A stretch of DNA of 64,000 nt from Granulicatella adiacens ATCC 49175 (GTDB lineage: Bacteria; Bacillota; Bacilli; Lactobacillales; Aerococcaceae), in the NCBI RefSeq assembly GCF_025150565.1, contig NZ_CP102283.1, positions 1,116,001 through 1,180,000 of the forward strand, written 5' to 3'. Under the pieces are notes generated by a model. The model was given only the letters and a program-made list of their open reading frames with translations. It had not been told where the DNA came from and did no database searches. The translations under genes were made by a program, and so were the position numbers. Shown here piece by piece: positions 1-9,969 of the stretch (positions within the stretch are counted from its first letter, which is position 1; every line of letters starts with the position of its first letter).

Positions 1-342
1 GGCATTCAATTATTCCAATATATTTTATTTGGATTATATGTTTCTCATGTCAAATCACGTTTGATAGAGATTAGAGAAGGAAAAAGACACTATGGTCCAG
101 TAGTAGCAATTTGTACTGTTTTATTTAGTCTTTCTTGGCTAATTGGAACAATAATCTACTTTGTCTGGTATCTAGGCTCCTTCAGTATTTTGGGAACCAT
201 TTTATTCTCATTATCTTTATTGATTCCAATTTTATATCAAATATACTATCGAAAAGAATTTTCTGTTAATCGACAATTTACATACTTACATTGGTATTTA
301 ATTGTAATGTCATTTTTATATGGATTTTTCTTTATCATTTAA
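1..342 (+). CDS. Partial gene, C-terminal part of an unknown membrane protein
   Basis: The reading frame is open from the first base of the window, so the true start lies outside. About 113 residues are visible. Three or more hydrophobic stretches (roughly 1-15, then two long segments rich in Leu, Ile and Phe, and a final one at the C-terminus) point to an integral membrane protein with short charged loops. I do not recognise the family. The gene ends at a strong terminator that also serves the convergent nth gene. A TTG at 61 could be read as a start, but the open frame before it argues against this. Confidence 0.55.
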   Translation, partial: GIQLFQYILFGLYVSHVKSRLIEIREGKRHYGPVVAICTVLFSLSWLIGTIIYFVWYLGSFSILGTILFSLSLLIPILYQIYYRKEFSVNRQFTYLHWYLIVMSFLYGFFFII

Positions 343-374
343 AAAACCGTTGGACAATGTCCAACGGTTTTTTA
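341..374. terminator. Bidirectional Rho-independent terminator
   Basis: A near-perfect hairpin with arms ACCGTTGG and CCAACGGT is flanked by A and T runs on both sides. It sits between the convergent membrane-protein gene and nth and overlaps both stop codons. Confidence 0.9.
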
Positions 375-1010
375 AACTTCTTTTTGACCATATGCACAAA
401 GATCTAACAATGGACATCCCTGACACTTCGGACTTCTAGCCGTACAATGATATCTTCCAAAGAAAATCATCCAATGATGAGCCTTTCCCCATTTATTCTT
501 AGGTAACTTTTTACATAAGGTTTCTTCTACCTCAAGAACGGATGCTGACTGTTTACAAATCTGTAATCTTTTGCTTACTCTTTCCACATGAGTATCTACG
601 GCAAAAGCTGGTAAGCCAAAAGCAACACTTAGTACAACATTTGCTGTTTTTCGCCCTACACCTGCTAGCGAAACCAATTCTTCTCTTGTTCTTGGAACTT
701 CACCATTATATTTTTCAACAAGTTGCTGGGCACAAAGTCTAATATTTTTAGCTTTATTTCGATATAATCCTAATGATTGAATACACTCAATTACAACCTC
801 TTCTTCACTATTGGCTAGAGCATGAGCATTGGGATAAATTGCAAAAAGTTTCGGTGTCACTTTATTCACGCCTTTATCTGTAGCCTGTGCACTTAAGATC
901 GTTGCAATTAAAAGTTGAAAAGGTGTTTCATGATTCAATTCACAGTGCGCATTAGGAAATAGTTTTTCCATTCTCTCTACTGCTTCAATAGTTTTTGCTT
1001 TCGATAACAT
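372..1010 (-). CDS. nth: Endonuclease III (DNA glycosylase/AP lyase)
   Basis: Base-excision repair enzyme that removes oxidised pyrimidines and cuts the abasic site. The helix-hairpin-helix LAGVGRKTANVV (about 115-126) carries the catalytic Lys121. The DTHVERV segment supplies the catalytic Asp139. The C-terminus has the 4Fe-4S ligands Cys189, Cys196, Cys199 and Cys205 with the family spacing C-x6-C-x2-C-x5-C. At 212 residues it has the normal length. It starts 3 bases after the dnaD stop codon, and the dnaD-nth pair is conserved in Firmicutes, so the two are probably co-transcribed. Confidence 0.96.
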   Translation of the reverse strand: MLSKAKTIEAVERMEKLFPNAHCELNHETPFQLLIATILSAQATDKGVNKVTPKLFAIYPNAHALANSEEEVVIECIQSLGLYRNKAKNIRLCAQQLVEKYNGEVPRTREELVSLAGVGRKTANVVLSVAFGLPAFAVDTHVERVSKRLQICKQSASVLEVEETLCKKLPKNKWGKAHHWMIFFGRYHCTARSPKCQGCPLLDLCAYGQKEV

Positions 1011-1013
1011 AAA

Positions 1014-1703
1014 TCACCTTTTCGTCCAATGAATCATCGGTACTTTAGTTTTATCTAGTGGACTAGCTTGTAATTCAACTTGATTATTTTTGATTCGACT
1101 CTTTTCAGTAGCAAGCTGTTGTAAAGTTTTAATTCCTTTTCGATGCCAACTTAAAAGAATCTTATCCATATATTTAATCGTGAAAACCTGATTTAATACA
1201 CATTCCTTTAATGCCGCAATAATAATTTCCTGTGGATAATGATCCTGATGAATCCAGCTAGATACATTTTGAATCTCAAAAGAGCTAAGTGGTCTACCAA
1301 ATTCCTGTTCAATTAAAGCTAATAAGTTAATATCAGACTGTTTTTGCTCTTTATTTTTAATGGAATGCTGCTTATATGCAATCTCTAATTGTTGCATTAA
1401 AGGTTTAAAACTGTAATAATCTACCTTTTTCTCATTGTGAGTTTCTCTTTGTTGAATCACTAAGACTTGTCTATCCATTAAATGTTGAATAATTCCGAAT
1501 AATTGTTTTTCATCCAGCCCAAATGTTTTACAAGTTTCTTCTACATTTAAAATGAAATATTCTTCTGTATGCCTTTGTAGTAACCAAGAAATTAACAAAC
1601 ATTCATCTGCACTTAATTGTAAATGCCGATAATATTGTATCAATACATTAGGAACTGTTGTGGAACCACTAAACATCCAATGCTCTTGGAATGTTAATGC
1701 CAT
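1014..1703 (-). CDS. dnaD: DNA replication initiation protein DnaD
   Basis: Primosome protein that helps load the replicative helicase in low-GC Gram-positives. The N-terminal half fits the winged-helix DDBH1 domain. The C-terminal half (about 125-200) is a DnaD/DnaB DDBH2 domain ending in the motif YMDKILLSWHRKGI, a form of the YxxxIxxxW signature. At 229 residues it matches the family. Its place between asnS and nth is the canonical one. A terminator separates it from asnS, so it may have its own promoter or depend on readthrough. Confidence 0.93.
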   Translation of the reverse strand: MALTFQEHWMFSGSTTVPNVLIQYYRHLQLSADECLLISWLLQRHTEEYFILNVEETCKTFGLDEKQLFGIIQHLMDRQVLVIQQRETHNEKKVDYYSFKPLMQQLEIAYKQHSIKNKEQKQSDINLLALIEQEFGRPLSSFEIQNVSSWIHQDHYPQEIIIAALKECVLNQVFTIKYMDKILLSWHRKGIKTLQQLATEKSRIKNNQVELQASPLDKTKVPMIHWTKR

Positions 1704-1724
1704 TCGATTTCCTCCCTCTTCTAA

Positions 1725-1758
1725 AAAAGAGCCAACGACTCATGTCAGCGGCTCTTTT
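1725..1758 (-). terminator. Terminator after asnS
   Basis: The arms AAAAGAGCC and GGCTCTTTT enclose a smaller GAC/GTC stem. On the minus strand this gives a GC-rich stem followed by a T run, directly after the asnS stop. Confidence 0.85.
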
Positions 1759-1774
1759 ATATTCATTTTATTAT

Positions 1775-3091
1775 TTATGGGTAAATACGGTTTAATAAAC
1801 GTGGGAATGGGATCGCTTCACGAATATGTTTCGTACCAGCTACAAATGTTACCATACGTTCTAGACCAAGTCCAAATCCTGAATGAGGCACTGAACCGAA
1901 TTTACGTAAATCTAAGTAGAATGCGTAGTCATCTGGATTTAATCCATTTGATTTAATTCTGTCTAATAATTTATCGTAGTCCGTTTCACGCTCACTACCC
2001 CCAATAACTTCCCCGTATCCTTCCGGAGCAAGTAAGTCCGCACATAGTACACGACTTTCATTTCCAGGAACTGGTTTCATATAGAAAGCTTTAATTTCAG
2101 TTGGATAGTTGATGACAAATGTTGGAACACCAAAGTGGTTTGAAATCCATGTTTCATGTGGTGAACCGAAGTCATCACCGTGTTCTAAGTGTTCGTAATC
2201 TGTATCTTCGTCATTTTCGTGCGCTTGTAATAAGTCAATCGCTTCATCGTATGTGATACGTTTGAACGCTTCACTAATGTATTTCTTCAATAATTCAGTA
2301 TCACGTTCAAGAGTTTCTAACGCATGAGGTGCACGGTCTAGTACTCCTTGGATTAACGCTTTAACGTATGCTTCTTGTAAGTCTAATGACTCGTCATGTG
2401 TTAGGTATAAATACTCTGCATCCATCATCCAGAACTCAGTTAAATGACGACGAGTTTTAGATTTTTCTGCACGGAATACTGGTCCAAAGTCGAATACACG
2501 ACCAAATGCCATTGCTCCAGCTTCTAAATATAATTGACCAGATTGTGTTAAAAATGCTGGTTCTCCAAAGTAATCCGTTTCGAATAATTCTGTAGAATCT
2601 TCTGCCGCATTTCCTGAAAGAATTGGACTATCGAATTTAATGAATCCATTTTTATCAAAGAATTCATACGATGCGTAAATAATCGCATTACGAATTTCCA
2701 TAATAGCATGTTGTTTTGTTGAACGTAACCATAAGTGACGGTGGTCCATTAAGAAGTCAGTACCATGCTCTTTTGGAGTAATTGGATATTCATGACTCTC
2801 ACCAATTAACTCAATGTCTTTTACTAATAACTCATATCCTAATTTAGAACGAGTATCTTCTTGTACAACACCTGTTACGAATACAGAACTTTCTTGAGTT
2901 AATCCTTTTGCTAATTCAAAAGTTTCTTCATTTACATCAGCTTTCACTACAATTCCTTGGAAATAAGCTTTTCCATCACGCAATTGTAAGAATGCAATTT
3001 TTCCGCTAGAACGTTTATTGGTAACCCAAGCACCAATTTTAACGGTTTGTCCAACGTAATCTTTTGCTTGATTCATTGTTATAGTTTTCAA
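1775..3091 (-). CDS. asnS: Asparaginyl-tRNA synthetase
   Basis: Charges tRNA-Asn. The N-terminal OB-fold anticodon-binding domain (about 1-110) precedes a class II catalytic core. Motif 2 is visible as [16 protein letters not shown] and motif 3 as [10 protein letters not shown] near the C-terminus. The start is a TTG behind an AGGAAGAGGG ribosome-binding site. This choice matches the usual N-terminus (MKT..NQ....VGQ.V.IGAW); the next ATG, five codons in, is too far from the Shine-Dalgarno sequence. At 438 residues it is of normal length. It follows aspB by 15 bases, as in Bacillus. I saw no T-box leader. Confidence 0.96.
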   Translation of the reverse strand: MKTITMNQAKDYVGQTVKIGAWVTNKRSSGKIAFLQLRDGKAYFQGIVVKADVNEETFELAKGLTQESSVFVTGVVQEDTRSKLGYELLVKDIELIGESHEYPITPKEHGTDFLMDHRHLWLRSTKQHAIMEIRNAIIYASYEFFDKNGFIKFDSPILSGNAAEDSTELFETDYFGEPAFLTQSGQLYLEAGAMAFGRVFDFGPVFRAEKSKTRRHLTEFWMMDAEYLYLTHDESLDLQEAYVKALIQGVLDRAPHALETLERDTELLKKYISEAFKRITYDEAIDLLQAHENDEDTDYEHLEHGDDFGSPHETWISNHFGVPTFVINYPTEIKAFYMKPVPGNESRVLCADLLAPEGYGEVIGGSERETDYDKLLDRIKSNGLNPDDYAFYLDLRKFGSVPHSGFGLGLERMVTFVAGTKHIREAIPFPRLLNRIYP

Positions 3092-3106
3092 AATATCCCT
3101 CTTCCT

Positions 3107-4294
3107 TTACAAATATGATTCAATAAATTCTTTAATACGTTTTGCTGCTTCTCTTAACTCTTCTTCACTACTAGCGCAGCTAAGCCTTAGAAAGCCATTG
3201 CATCCAAAATTTTCTCCAGATACAGTAGCCACTCCAGCTTCTTCCAAAAGTTTTAAAGCAAATTCTTCTGACGAAGCCACACCAACAATATGCATGGCTA
3301 TTTTTATATTCGCAAATAAATAGAAAGCTCCTTTAGGCTTTTCACACTTGATTCCTTGAATTTCGTTCAGAAGTTGATGAAACAAGTCAATCCTTAATTG
3401 AAATTTTTCACGCATCTGCGTCTTAACGACTTCCATATCTTCATCAAACGCACGAATAGCCGCATATTGAGTAACCGCAGCAGGATTGCTAGTCGTATGG
3501 CTTGTAAGGTCATTTAAAGCTCTTATAACTTTTTGAGGACCAAAAACATATCCTAAACGCCAACCTGTCATGGCCACAGATTTCGATAAACCATTTACAA
3601 TAAGTGTATTATCAAAAATTTCCTTTGATAAGCTGGCCATACTAATTGAATCTTCACCATACACTAATTCATAATAAATTTCATCTGCGATTACAAAAAT
3701 GTTGTGTTCTAATGCCCAATTTCCAATAGCGAATAGCTCATCTTTTGTATAAATGAGCCCGGATGGATTCGATGGCGCATTTAATAATAAGAGTTTTGTC
3801 TTATCAGTCACATATTCATTTAGTAAATCAATCGTTACTTTAAATGAATTTTTTTCTTTAGTTTCAACATATACTGGGACACCTTCTGCCAATTGAACTT
3901 GCTCAGCGTAACTAACCCAATAAGGAATTGGAATTAATACCTCATCTCCAGCGTCAACTAAAGTCATGAAAACTGAATACAAAGCAAATTTCGCTCCTGA
4001 AAAAGTAGCTACTTGATTCTTTTCTAAACGTATTCCATCTCTTCGATAATGATAATCACAAATCGCTTGGCGTAAAGAATCTATTCCTAACGCAGGAGTA
4101 TAGTGATCCGTTTCATGGCTTTTTAAAGCAGTAATGGCTGCATCTGTGATTTGTTCTGGAGTATTGAAATCTGGTTCTCCAATCGAAAGACTAATAACCT
4201 TACGACCTTTCTCCTTTAATTCTCTAGCCTTTTGAGTCATTGCTAAAGTCCCCGACGGTAAGATTCTTGATACTCTCTTTGAAATTTTAACCAT
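3107..4294 (-). CDS. aspB: Aspartate aminotransferase, class I PLP-dependent
   Basis: Interconverts aspartate/2-oxoglutarate and oxaloacetate/glutamate. Fold-type I PLP signatures are present: NAPSNPSG (Asn176), ADEIYYEL (Asp204), Schiff-base Lys238 in GLSKSVAMTGWRLGY and a carboxylate-binding Arg near 247. It belongs to the subgroup Ib enzymes of Firmicutes. The ypmB-aspB-asnS order is conserved, and the close spacing suggests one transcript. Other amino-acid substrates cannot be excluded from sequence. Confidence 0.92.
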   Translation of the reverse strand: MVKISKRVSRILPSGTLAMTQKARELKEKGRKVISLSIGEPDFNTPEQITDAAITALKSHETDHYTPALGIDSLRQAICDYHYRRDGIRLEKNQVATFSGAKFALYSVFMTLVDAGDEVLIPIPYWVSYAEQVQLAEGVPVYVETKEKNSFKVTIDLLNEYVTDKTKLLLLNAPSNPSGLIYTKDELFAIGNWALEHNIFVIADEIYYELVYGEDSISMASLSKEIFDNTLIVNGLSKSVAMTGWRLGYVFGPQKVIRALNDLTSHTTSNPAAVTQYAAIRAFDEDMEVVKTQMREKFQLRIDLFHQLLNEIQGIKCEKPKGAFYLFANIKIAMHIVGVASSEEFALKLLEEAGVATVSGENFGCNGFLRLSCASSEEELREAAKRIKEFIESYL

Positions 4295-4307
4295 AAATCA
4301 CCAATTT

Positions 4308-4787
4308 CTATATATTCTCAATATCTTTAATCCATTGTCCATTCTGAGCCGAAATATAGTAATAACCAATTCTTTGATTATTCATTCTATAGTTCACTTC
4401 CCATACCGGTTCTCCATTTAAAATACCCATTCTCGCTTCTAAAACCTCTACATCTGGTTTTGCTTGAGCTGTAATGGAACGTGCCTCTTCTTCGTTCACT
4501 ACTGCAGATTGCTGAAGAATAGTCACTTCTCCACCTTCTTCAGGAATAATCGCATAAATTGCTTTTCCTTCAGTGTCTTCACCCATAATCGTGTAGTAAG
4601 ATTTGTCATTATTAAACCAGTAAAACTTAGTTACCTTAGAAAACTCTACTTTTGGAGCCATCAAGGTTAATGCTTCATTACGTTTTTTTATTTTTGGATC
4701 CACACTCGTTAAAAAGATTTGTGCGCCGGCTAAAAATAATAGAAATAAAGTGAGTAATAGAATAAACATTGATTTTCTTTTCATCAA
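4308..4787 (-). CDS. ypmB: YpmB-like DUF5590 membrane-anchored protein
   Basis: Function unknown. A 159-residue protein with one N-terminal membrane segment (about 7-26), then a soluble region of the DUF5590/PepSY-like type with alternating beta segments (e.g. YYTIMGEDTEG, WEVNYRMNNQRIGYYYI). It is predicted to face the cell exterior. Identification rests partly on position: in Firmicutes ypmB lies between dinG and aspB, as here. Confidence 0.8.
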   Translation of the reverse strand: MMKRKSMFILLLTLFLLFLAGAQIFLTSVDPKIKKRNEALTLMAPKVEFSKVTKFYWFNNDKSYYTIMGEDTEGKAIYAIIPEEGGEVTILQQSAVVNEEEARSITAQAKPDVEVLEARMGILNGEPVWEVNYRMNNQRIGYYYISAQNGQWIKDIENI

Positions 4788-4883
4788 TTTCTCTCCTCAA
4801 CTCAAACTTTCATAGATAAAGGTATTATACGCTATTCTAAGCAAAAATACCAACATCCCCTTATAAAAAAATCCCAAACTTAG

Positions 4884-7511
4884 TTAATCTTTATTTTTTA
4901 TACGCGCACTATTCAAACATTTTTTGAAAGTCTTTTCGATAACCACTGCACTCTCTGGAAATATATTTTTTACTTTATCCGAATACTTGCTAATAGAGGC
5001 TCGTACATCTAAAATCCATATTTCTGCATTCTTTTGTGTTGGACGACTAAATCGACCCAATCCTTGATAAAGTTGAAGAAGCATCATTTTAATCGAATAT
5101 TGAGCAAAATAGGAACGATTCTGTTCTTTCATCTCCAATTGAACAATTTGCTGATGGGTTGTTACTGGATTTGGAAATGGTAATTTAGTAATTACTAAAG
5201 AGTTTATGGAAACTCCACCACTATCAAAGCCTTCCCAGAAACTGTATACTCCTAATAAAATGGAATCACTCTTTTCTTGGAATCTTCTTTGAATTTTCCG
5301 TCCTAATTGAGATCCTTTTTGTGCTAGTAATTCAATATGATTCCTTTTACAATAATTAACCATCAATTCTTCTACTGCCATCAATGCCTCTATAGAATGC
5401 ATTAAAACTAACATTCTTCCCCCATTACGTTCGTAAATTTGTTGAATACAATATGCGATTTGTTCATGATATTGGTTACTTGAAGCTGCAGTAACAGAAA
5501 CTAAGTCATTTGGAATAAAAATATGGTGGGCGTGCGAATTCACTTTGGAGTCCATAATTGTAAGGTTCTCTTGTGCCTTTAAATCGTAAAATAAAGGAGT
5601 AAAAGTTGGAATTGTTGCAGAAATCCCTATTAACTTTTTAATTGTTTTCTTAAAATGATTAAAAACATGAGTAACTGAGTCAACTCTCAGTACTTCTATC
5701 ATTTCCTGCCCATATTGGTCTTTTCTTTCAATGACAAAATACGAATGATTGGACTCTTGGAATTTGAGCAAGGAATCCTTCATTTCTTGTAATAATTGAA
5801 TGCTATTCTCAAATAAACTTGTCTTTTCTGAATTTTCTTGAAGATAATTCATTAACTGAATAATGGACTTTGTGAACGCTCGAATCATTTCATGATGAAT
5901 CGTTTCAATCCATTCTTCATTTGTAAAAACAATAGATTCCTTCAAATAATTTCCTCTATTCAATTCTTCAAACCAAGTTTCGTATAAGTCACAAATTTCT
6001 AAAAGTTTGCGGTTTATTGTTCTGGACAAATGCTCCTCATCTTTCGAAAAATTTGTCATCGAATTTAGATAGTAATCACTCCATAATTGTTGTAATAAGA
6101 ACAAATTCGAGAATTTAATCGATACGGTTCCGTATTGTTCCAGTGAATGTTCAAACTGTTGCACTTCGTCTAAAAGAACAATTGGTTTCGTCTGATATGA
6201 CATTGTAGACGCATAATGAATTAAAAACGCATGATTTGTTACGACAATATTACTTTTTTGAACAGATTGAACAGCTTTAGTCCAATATAAACTTTCCTTT
6301 TTGGAATTCTCTTTCACACAAATATCTTTCCAAAGAGATGATTGGTATAGCACTTGATTACATTCTGATAAATCTCCTGTTTCTGTTTCAGTGATCCAAA
6401 CAACTAAGCCCATAACTGACAAACTGACTCTTGGACTCTTGTCATTTTTTAACTGACTAATTTTGTAAGAGAAAGCTTCTAAATCAATATAATTTCTTTG
6501 TCCCTTTATTGAAACAATAGGATTTTTTATCTTTAAGGCACTTACTATTGGAAGTACACTATCTTCATACAATTGTTGCTGGAGTAATAAATTTGACGTA
6601 ACAATCCAAATAGGATTTTGATTTGTGGCCTTTTCAAGAGCTGCAAGAAGATAAGCATATGTTTTTCCAGAGCCTGGCGGTGCTTCTATAAAATGAATGG
6701 GCTCCTCTTCTTCTAATGTTTCAAGAATTTTTTTAATAATTTTTCTTTGAGAATCATTATCTTTTAAAAATTGATTTTCAACTAATTTACTATAGGCATT
6801 CAACGCAGAAACTTTACTAGTTGTTGGAAAACTTTTTTCTTCAAAAACCTTTTTCGACACTACAAAACCATTTTCAATTAAATAATTATTACTATCTTTC
6901 CCTTTAGCAATACTGAAGGCATCCTTAAAAATAGCTCCCGTATCCCCAATAAGTTCATTCGAAAATTCAACTAATTGTTCAAGCGTTACCTTAGAAAAAC
7001 TACGAATTTTCTCTTGAAGTATTAAAAATAATTGGGCAGTTGCCCGAGCGTCACTTCCAGCTGTATGAACTTGAGTATGAGGAATTTTTAACATATTTGT
7101 TAAATCACTTAAACGATAACTGATAGCTGAAGGATAACAAATTTGAGCCAATTGAACAGTATCTATAAAAGGAACTTCTAGTTCAATCCCTAGAGCCTCT
7201 TTTAAAGCAGTGATGATAAAAGGCCCGTCAAATCCAACATTATGAGCTACAAGAGTTCGACCTTCTAACAGATTGTAAATATTCATTGCCACTTCATCAA
7301 AATAAGGTGCTTTTTCAACATCAGCATTTGTTACACCCGTTAATAACTGTATTTCAAAGGGAATACTCTGCTCCGGATTTATGTTTAAAGTAATATGTTC
7401 AACGATTTTATGATCAGTGATCAAGGTACACCCAAATTGGAAAATACGGTCCCCTTGTTCGTACTTAGGTCCCGTTGTTTCTAAATCGATGACGGCATAT
7501 TTCCTATGCAT
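4884..7511 (-). CDS. dinG: DinG-type 3'-5' exonuclease / helicase-like protein
   Basis: The N-terminal DEDDh exonuclease domain (about 1-165) shows DLETTG, HNVGFDGPF and HTAGSDA. An XPD/DinG-like superfamily 2 helicase module follows, with Walker A APPGSGKT, a Walker B-type LLDEVQQ in place of the usual DEAH, and the C-terminal QGLGRFSRP motif. No Fe-S cysteine cluster is obvious, as in other Firmicute DinG proteins, which act mainly as nucleases. The frame opens at a TTG at 7517, but the GGGGG Shine-Dalgarno is spaced correctly for the ATG at 7511. Confidence 0.92.
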   Translation of the reverse strand: MHRKYAVIDLETTGPKYEQGDRIFQFGCTLITDHKIVEHITLNINPEQSIPFEIQLLTGVTNADVEKAPYFDEVAMNIYNLLEGRTLVAHNVGFDGPFIITALKEALGIELEVPFIDTVQLAQICYPSAISYRLSDLTNMLKIPHTQVHTAGSDARATAQLFLILQEKIRSFSKVTLEQLVEFSNELIGDTGAIFKDAFSIAKGKDSNNYLIENGFVVSKKVFEEKSFPTTSKVSALNAYSKLVENQFLKDNDSQRKIIKKILETLEEEEPIHFIEAPPGSGKTYAYLLAALEKATNQNPIWIVTSNLLLQQQLYEDSVLPIVSALKIKNPIVSIKGQRNYIDLEAFSYKISQLKNDKSPRVSLSVMGLVVWITETETGDLSECNQVLYQSSLWKDICVKENSKKESLYWTKAVQSVQKSNIVVTNHAFLIHYASTMSYQTKPIVLLDEVQQFEHSLEQYGTVSIKFSNLFLLQQLWSDYYLNSMTNFSKDEEHLSRTINRKLLEICDLYETWFEELNRGNYLKESIVFTNEEWIETIHHEMIRAFTKSIIQLMNYLQENSEKTSLFENSIQLLQEMKDSLLKFQESNHSYFVIERKDQYGQEMIEVLRVDSVTHVFNHFKKTIKKLIGISATIPTFTPLFYDLKAQENLTIMDSKVNSHAHHIFIPNDLVSVTAASSNQYHEQIAYCIQQIYERNGGRMLVLMHSIEALMAVEELMVNYCKRNHIELLAQKGSQLGRKIQRRFQEKSDSILLGVYSFWEGFDSGGVSINSLVITKLPFPNPVTTHQQIVQLEMKEQNRSYFAQYSIKMMLLQLYQGLGRFSRPTQKNAEIWILDVRASISKYSDKVKNIFPESAVVIEKTFKKCLNSARIKNKD

Positions 7512-7622
7512 TCGCAATCCCCCTTTCTTCGTATTCTCATCTATATTAGTGTACTAACTTCTTTAAAGGGTTGCAACCAACAAAATACACATTCGCCGAC
7601 TATCGTTTATTTTTTATCAAAA

Positions 7623-7655
7623 AAAAGAAGCTAGAAAGCACCTCTAGCTTCTTTT
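7623..7655 (-). terminator. Terminator after glgD
   Basis: The arms AAAAGAAGCTAGA and TCTAGCTTCTTTT form a hairpin, followed on the minus strand by a T-rich tract. It closes the glgB-glgC-glgD unit. Confidence 0.88.
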
Positions 7656-7667
7656 CAATTATTTATT

Positions 7668-8780
7668 TTAAACAGTTTTACCTTTATCTACCACTACTTG
7701 TACTTCTTCAGTTCCTGTAAGAACAGTATGCTGTTTGACAACTACACCTTTATCGGCAATTACATAATCCAGATGAGAACCTGTTTTTATAACCGCATCC
7801 GATAAAATGATACTATTTCGTACAACCGCGCCTTCTTCTACGACTACATCACGGAAGATTATACTATTTTCAACAGTTCCGTTAATTTTTGATCCATCAC
7901 CAAGTATAGATCCTTTTACATCAGCGTTTTTACCATAAATAGTAGGCACTGTATCTTGTACACGTGTAATTATATCCGTTCCAGATAGAAATACATCCTT
8001 AAGATTATCAAAATCTAACATATCCATATTTAAATCATAATAATCTTTGATATTATTAACAACCTTCAAATAACCTTTAATTTGATATGCAAACACACGT
8101 AAAGTTTCTAAATTTTTGGCAATATAGTCTCTAAGAATATCTTCCCATCCTAGAGTTAATCCCTTCTTAACAATGCCATTGAAAAGTTCCTTGGTCAAAA
8201 TGTAAATTTTTACTTGAGTAGCACAAATATTATCTGATCCATCAAAATGATAAAGAGACTCATATACTTTATGATTTTCATCAAAAATGATTTGTGATTC
8301 ACCAACATTAGGCTTTCTGTAAGTATAAGCTACAGTAATATCCGAACCCGTATCTAAGTGGTATTGGAACATTTCTTTAAAATCAATATTTCCAATAATA
8401 TTGGTATCCGCTAAAATAACAAATTCTTCATCTAAACTTTGTGTATAAACCATCGTGTTAGCTAAAGCCTCAATTTTATTCTGAGGAATTCGCGTCGATA
8501 AATAATTAGACATAGGAGTAATAAATTTAAGCCCACGATTTTTTCGGTTTAAATCCCAGTCCTTACCATGAGACATATGATCTAATAAAGATTTATAGTT
8601 ATGGTTTGTAAGGACTGCAATATTATCAATGTTGGCATGCACAAGAGAAGAAATCATAAAGTCAACCATACGATAGCGAGAGATTACTGGCAATGCAGCT
8701 GCTGTACGATTTCGAACTAATCCTTGTAAATCATCATTTCTATAATTATCTGCAAATAGTACACAAAACGCTTTAATCAT
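7668..8780 (-). CDS. glgD: Glucose-1-phosphate adenylyltransferase regulatory subunit GlgD
   Basis: Non-catalytic partner of GlgC in the ADP-glucose pyrophosphorylase of Firmicutes. It has a nucleotidyltransferase-like domain in which the catalytic N-terminal signature is replaced by LFADNYRNDDLQGLVRNRT, followed by a C-terminal left-handed beta-helix. The start is the ATG at 8780, preceded by GGAGG at the right distance. An open extension upstream to 8831 overlaps glgC and is rejected. One base separates it from glgC. About 370 residues, normal for the family. Confidence 0.93.
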   Translation of the reverse strand: MIKAFCVLFADNYRNDDLQGLVRNRTAAALPVISRYRMVDFMISSLVHANIDNIAVLTNHNYKSLLDHMSHGKDWDLNRKNRGLKFITPMSNYLSTRIPQNKIEALANTMVYTQSLDEEFVILADTNIIGNIDFKEMFQYHLDTGSDITVAYTYRKPNVGESQIIFDENHKVYESLYHFDGSDNICATQVKIYILTKELFNGIVKKGLTLGWEDILRDYIAKNLETLRVFAYQIKGYLKVVNNIKDYYDLNMDMLDFDNLKDVFLSGTDIITRVQDTVPTIYGKNADVKGSILGDGSKINGTVENSIIFRDVVVEEGAVVRNSIILSDAVIKTGSHLDYVIADKGVVVKQHTVLTGTEEVQVVVDKGKTV

Positions 8781-8781
8781 A

Positions 8782-9954
8782 TTAGTTACCTCCAACTTTT
8801 GTATCTTCTGTAACAATCTCATCTTTACCAATTACGGTAATCATATCTTGACCAAGTTCCACTTCAGAATGCCCTACTGTTACTCCAGATTTTACAACAG
8901 TTCCTTCGGCAATAATTGAATTAATAACTGTTGCTCCTTCTTCTATTATAGCATTTTGCATAATAATACTTCCTTGAACTTTGGCATTCTTTTCAATGGA
9001 TACTCCAGAAGAAACAATAGATTCATGAACGGTTCCTAACACAATCGTCCCATCTGAAATCATTGAATCTGTTACTTGAGCACTATCTCCAATAAATTGA
9101 GGTAGTTTTCCTTCATGTCGATAGTAAACTTTCCATGTTTTATCAGAGATATTAAATTCATCTCTACGTTTAATTAAGTCCATATTGGCTTCCCAAAGAC
9201 TTTCAATCGTACCAACGTCCTTCCAATAACCTGCAAAAGGAAATGCAAAAATACGACGATTTTCCTCTAAGAGCATTGGAATAATATTTTTCCCAAAATC
9301 TTTTTCACTTTCAGGATTTTCCTCGTCACGAATTAAATACTCTTTGAGAACTTTCCAGTTAAAAATATAAATTCCCATTGAGGCTTTTGTTGAAATTGGA
9401 TGTTCTGGTTTTTCAAGAAACTCAATGATTTGTAAGTCATCATTCGTATTCAAAATCCCAAAACGGCTCGCTTCTTCTAATGGTACATTTATATGAGCTA
9501 CTGTTAAGTCAGCTTCTTTTTCCTTATGGAAATCAAGCATCTTATTGTAATTCATTTTGTAAATATGATCCCCTGATAAAATTAAAACATATTCTGGATC
9601 ATATTGTTCAATATATTTAATATTCTGATAAATGGCATTTGCAGTTCCTTTATACCATTCACCCGTTTTTCCAGCAGTATACGGAGGAAGAATCGTTAAA
9701 CCTCCATCAACTCTGTCTAAATCCCATGGGTTACCATTCCCCATATAGGAATTAAGTTCTAGAGGCATAAACTGTGTAAGAACACCAACAGTGGAAATTC
9801 CTGAATTAGAACAGTTAGAAAGTGGAAAGTCAATAATTCGATATTTTCCACCAAATGGGACAGCTGGTTTGGCCATATCTTTCGTAAGAACTTGGAGACG
9901 TGTTCCTTGTCCACCAGCTAGTAGCATTGCAACAATTTCTTTTTTTCTTGCCAT
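8782..9954 (-). CDS. glgC: Glucose-1-phosphate adenylyltransferase (ADP-glucose pyrophosphorylase)
   Basis: Catalyses ATP + glucose-1-phosphate to ADP-glucose + PPi, the committed step of glycogen synthesis. Clear motifs are [20 protein letters not shown] at the N-terminus, the substrate site GTANAIYQN, and YWKDVGT before the C-terminal hexapeptide-repeat beta-helix. Its 390 residues match the Bacillus-type enzyme. It lies between glgB and glgD in one minus-strand unit. Confidence 0.96.
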   Translation of the reverse strand: MARKKEIVAMLLAGGQGTRLQVLTKDMAKPAVPFGGKYRIIDFPLSNCSNSGISTVGVLTQFMPLELNSYMGNGNPWDLDRVDGGLTILPPYTAGKTGEWYKGTANAIYQNIKYIEQYDPEYVLILSGDHIYKMNYNKMLDFHKEKEADLTVAHINVPLEEASRFGILNTNDDLQIIEFLEKPEHPISTKASMGIYIFNWKVLKEYLIRDEENPESEKDFGKNIIPMLLEENRRIFAFPFAGYWKDVGTIESLWEANMDLIKRRDEFNISDKTWKVYYRHEGKLPQFIGDSAQVTDSMISDGTIVLGTVHESIVSSGVSIEKNAKVQGSIIMQNAIIEEGATVINSIIAEGTVVKSGVTVGHSEVELGQDMITVIGKDEIVTEDTKVGGN

Positions 9955-9969
9955 ATGTTTATCCTCCGA

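Noticed and set aside
3092-3110. Possible T-box leader for asnS
   Set aside because: Only 15 bases separate aspB from asnS and no AGGGTGG-type T-box sequence is present here or upstream of aspB.
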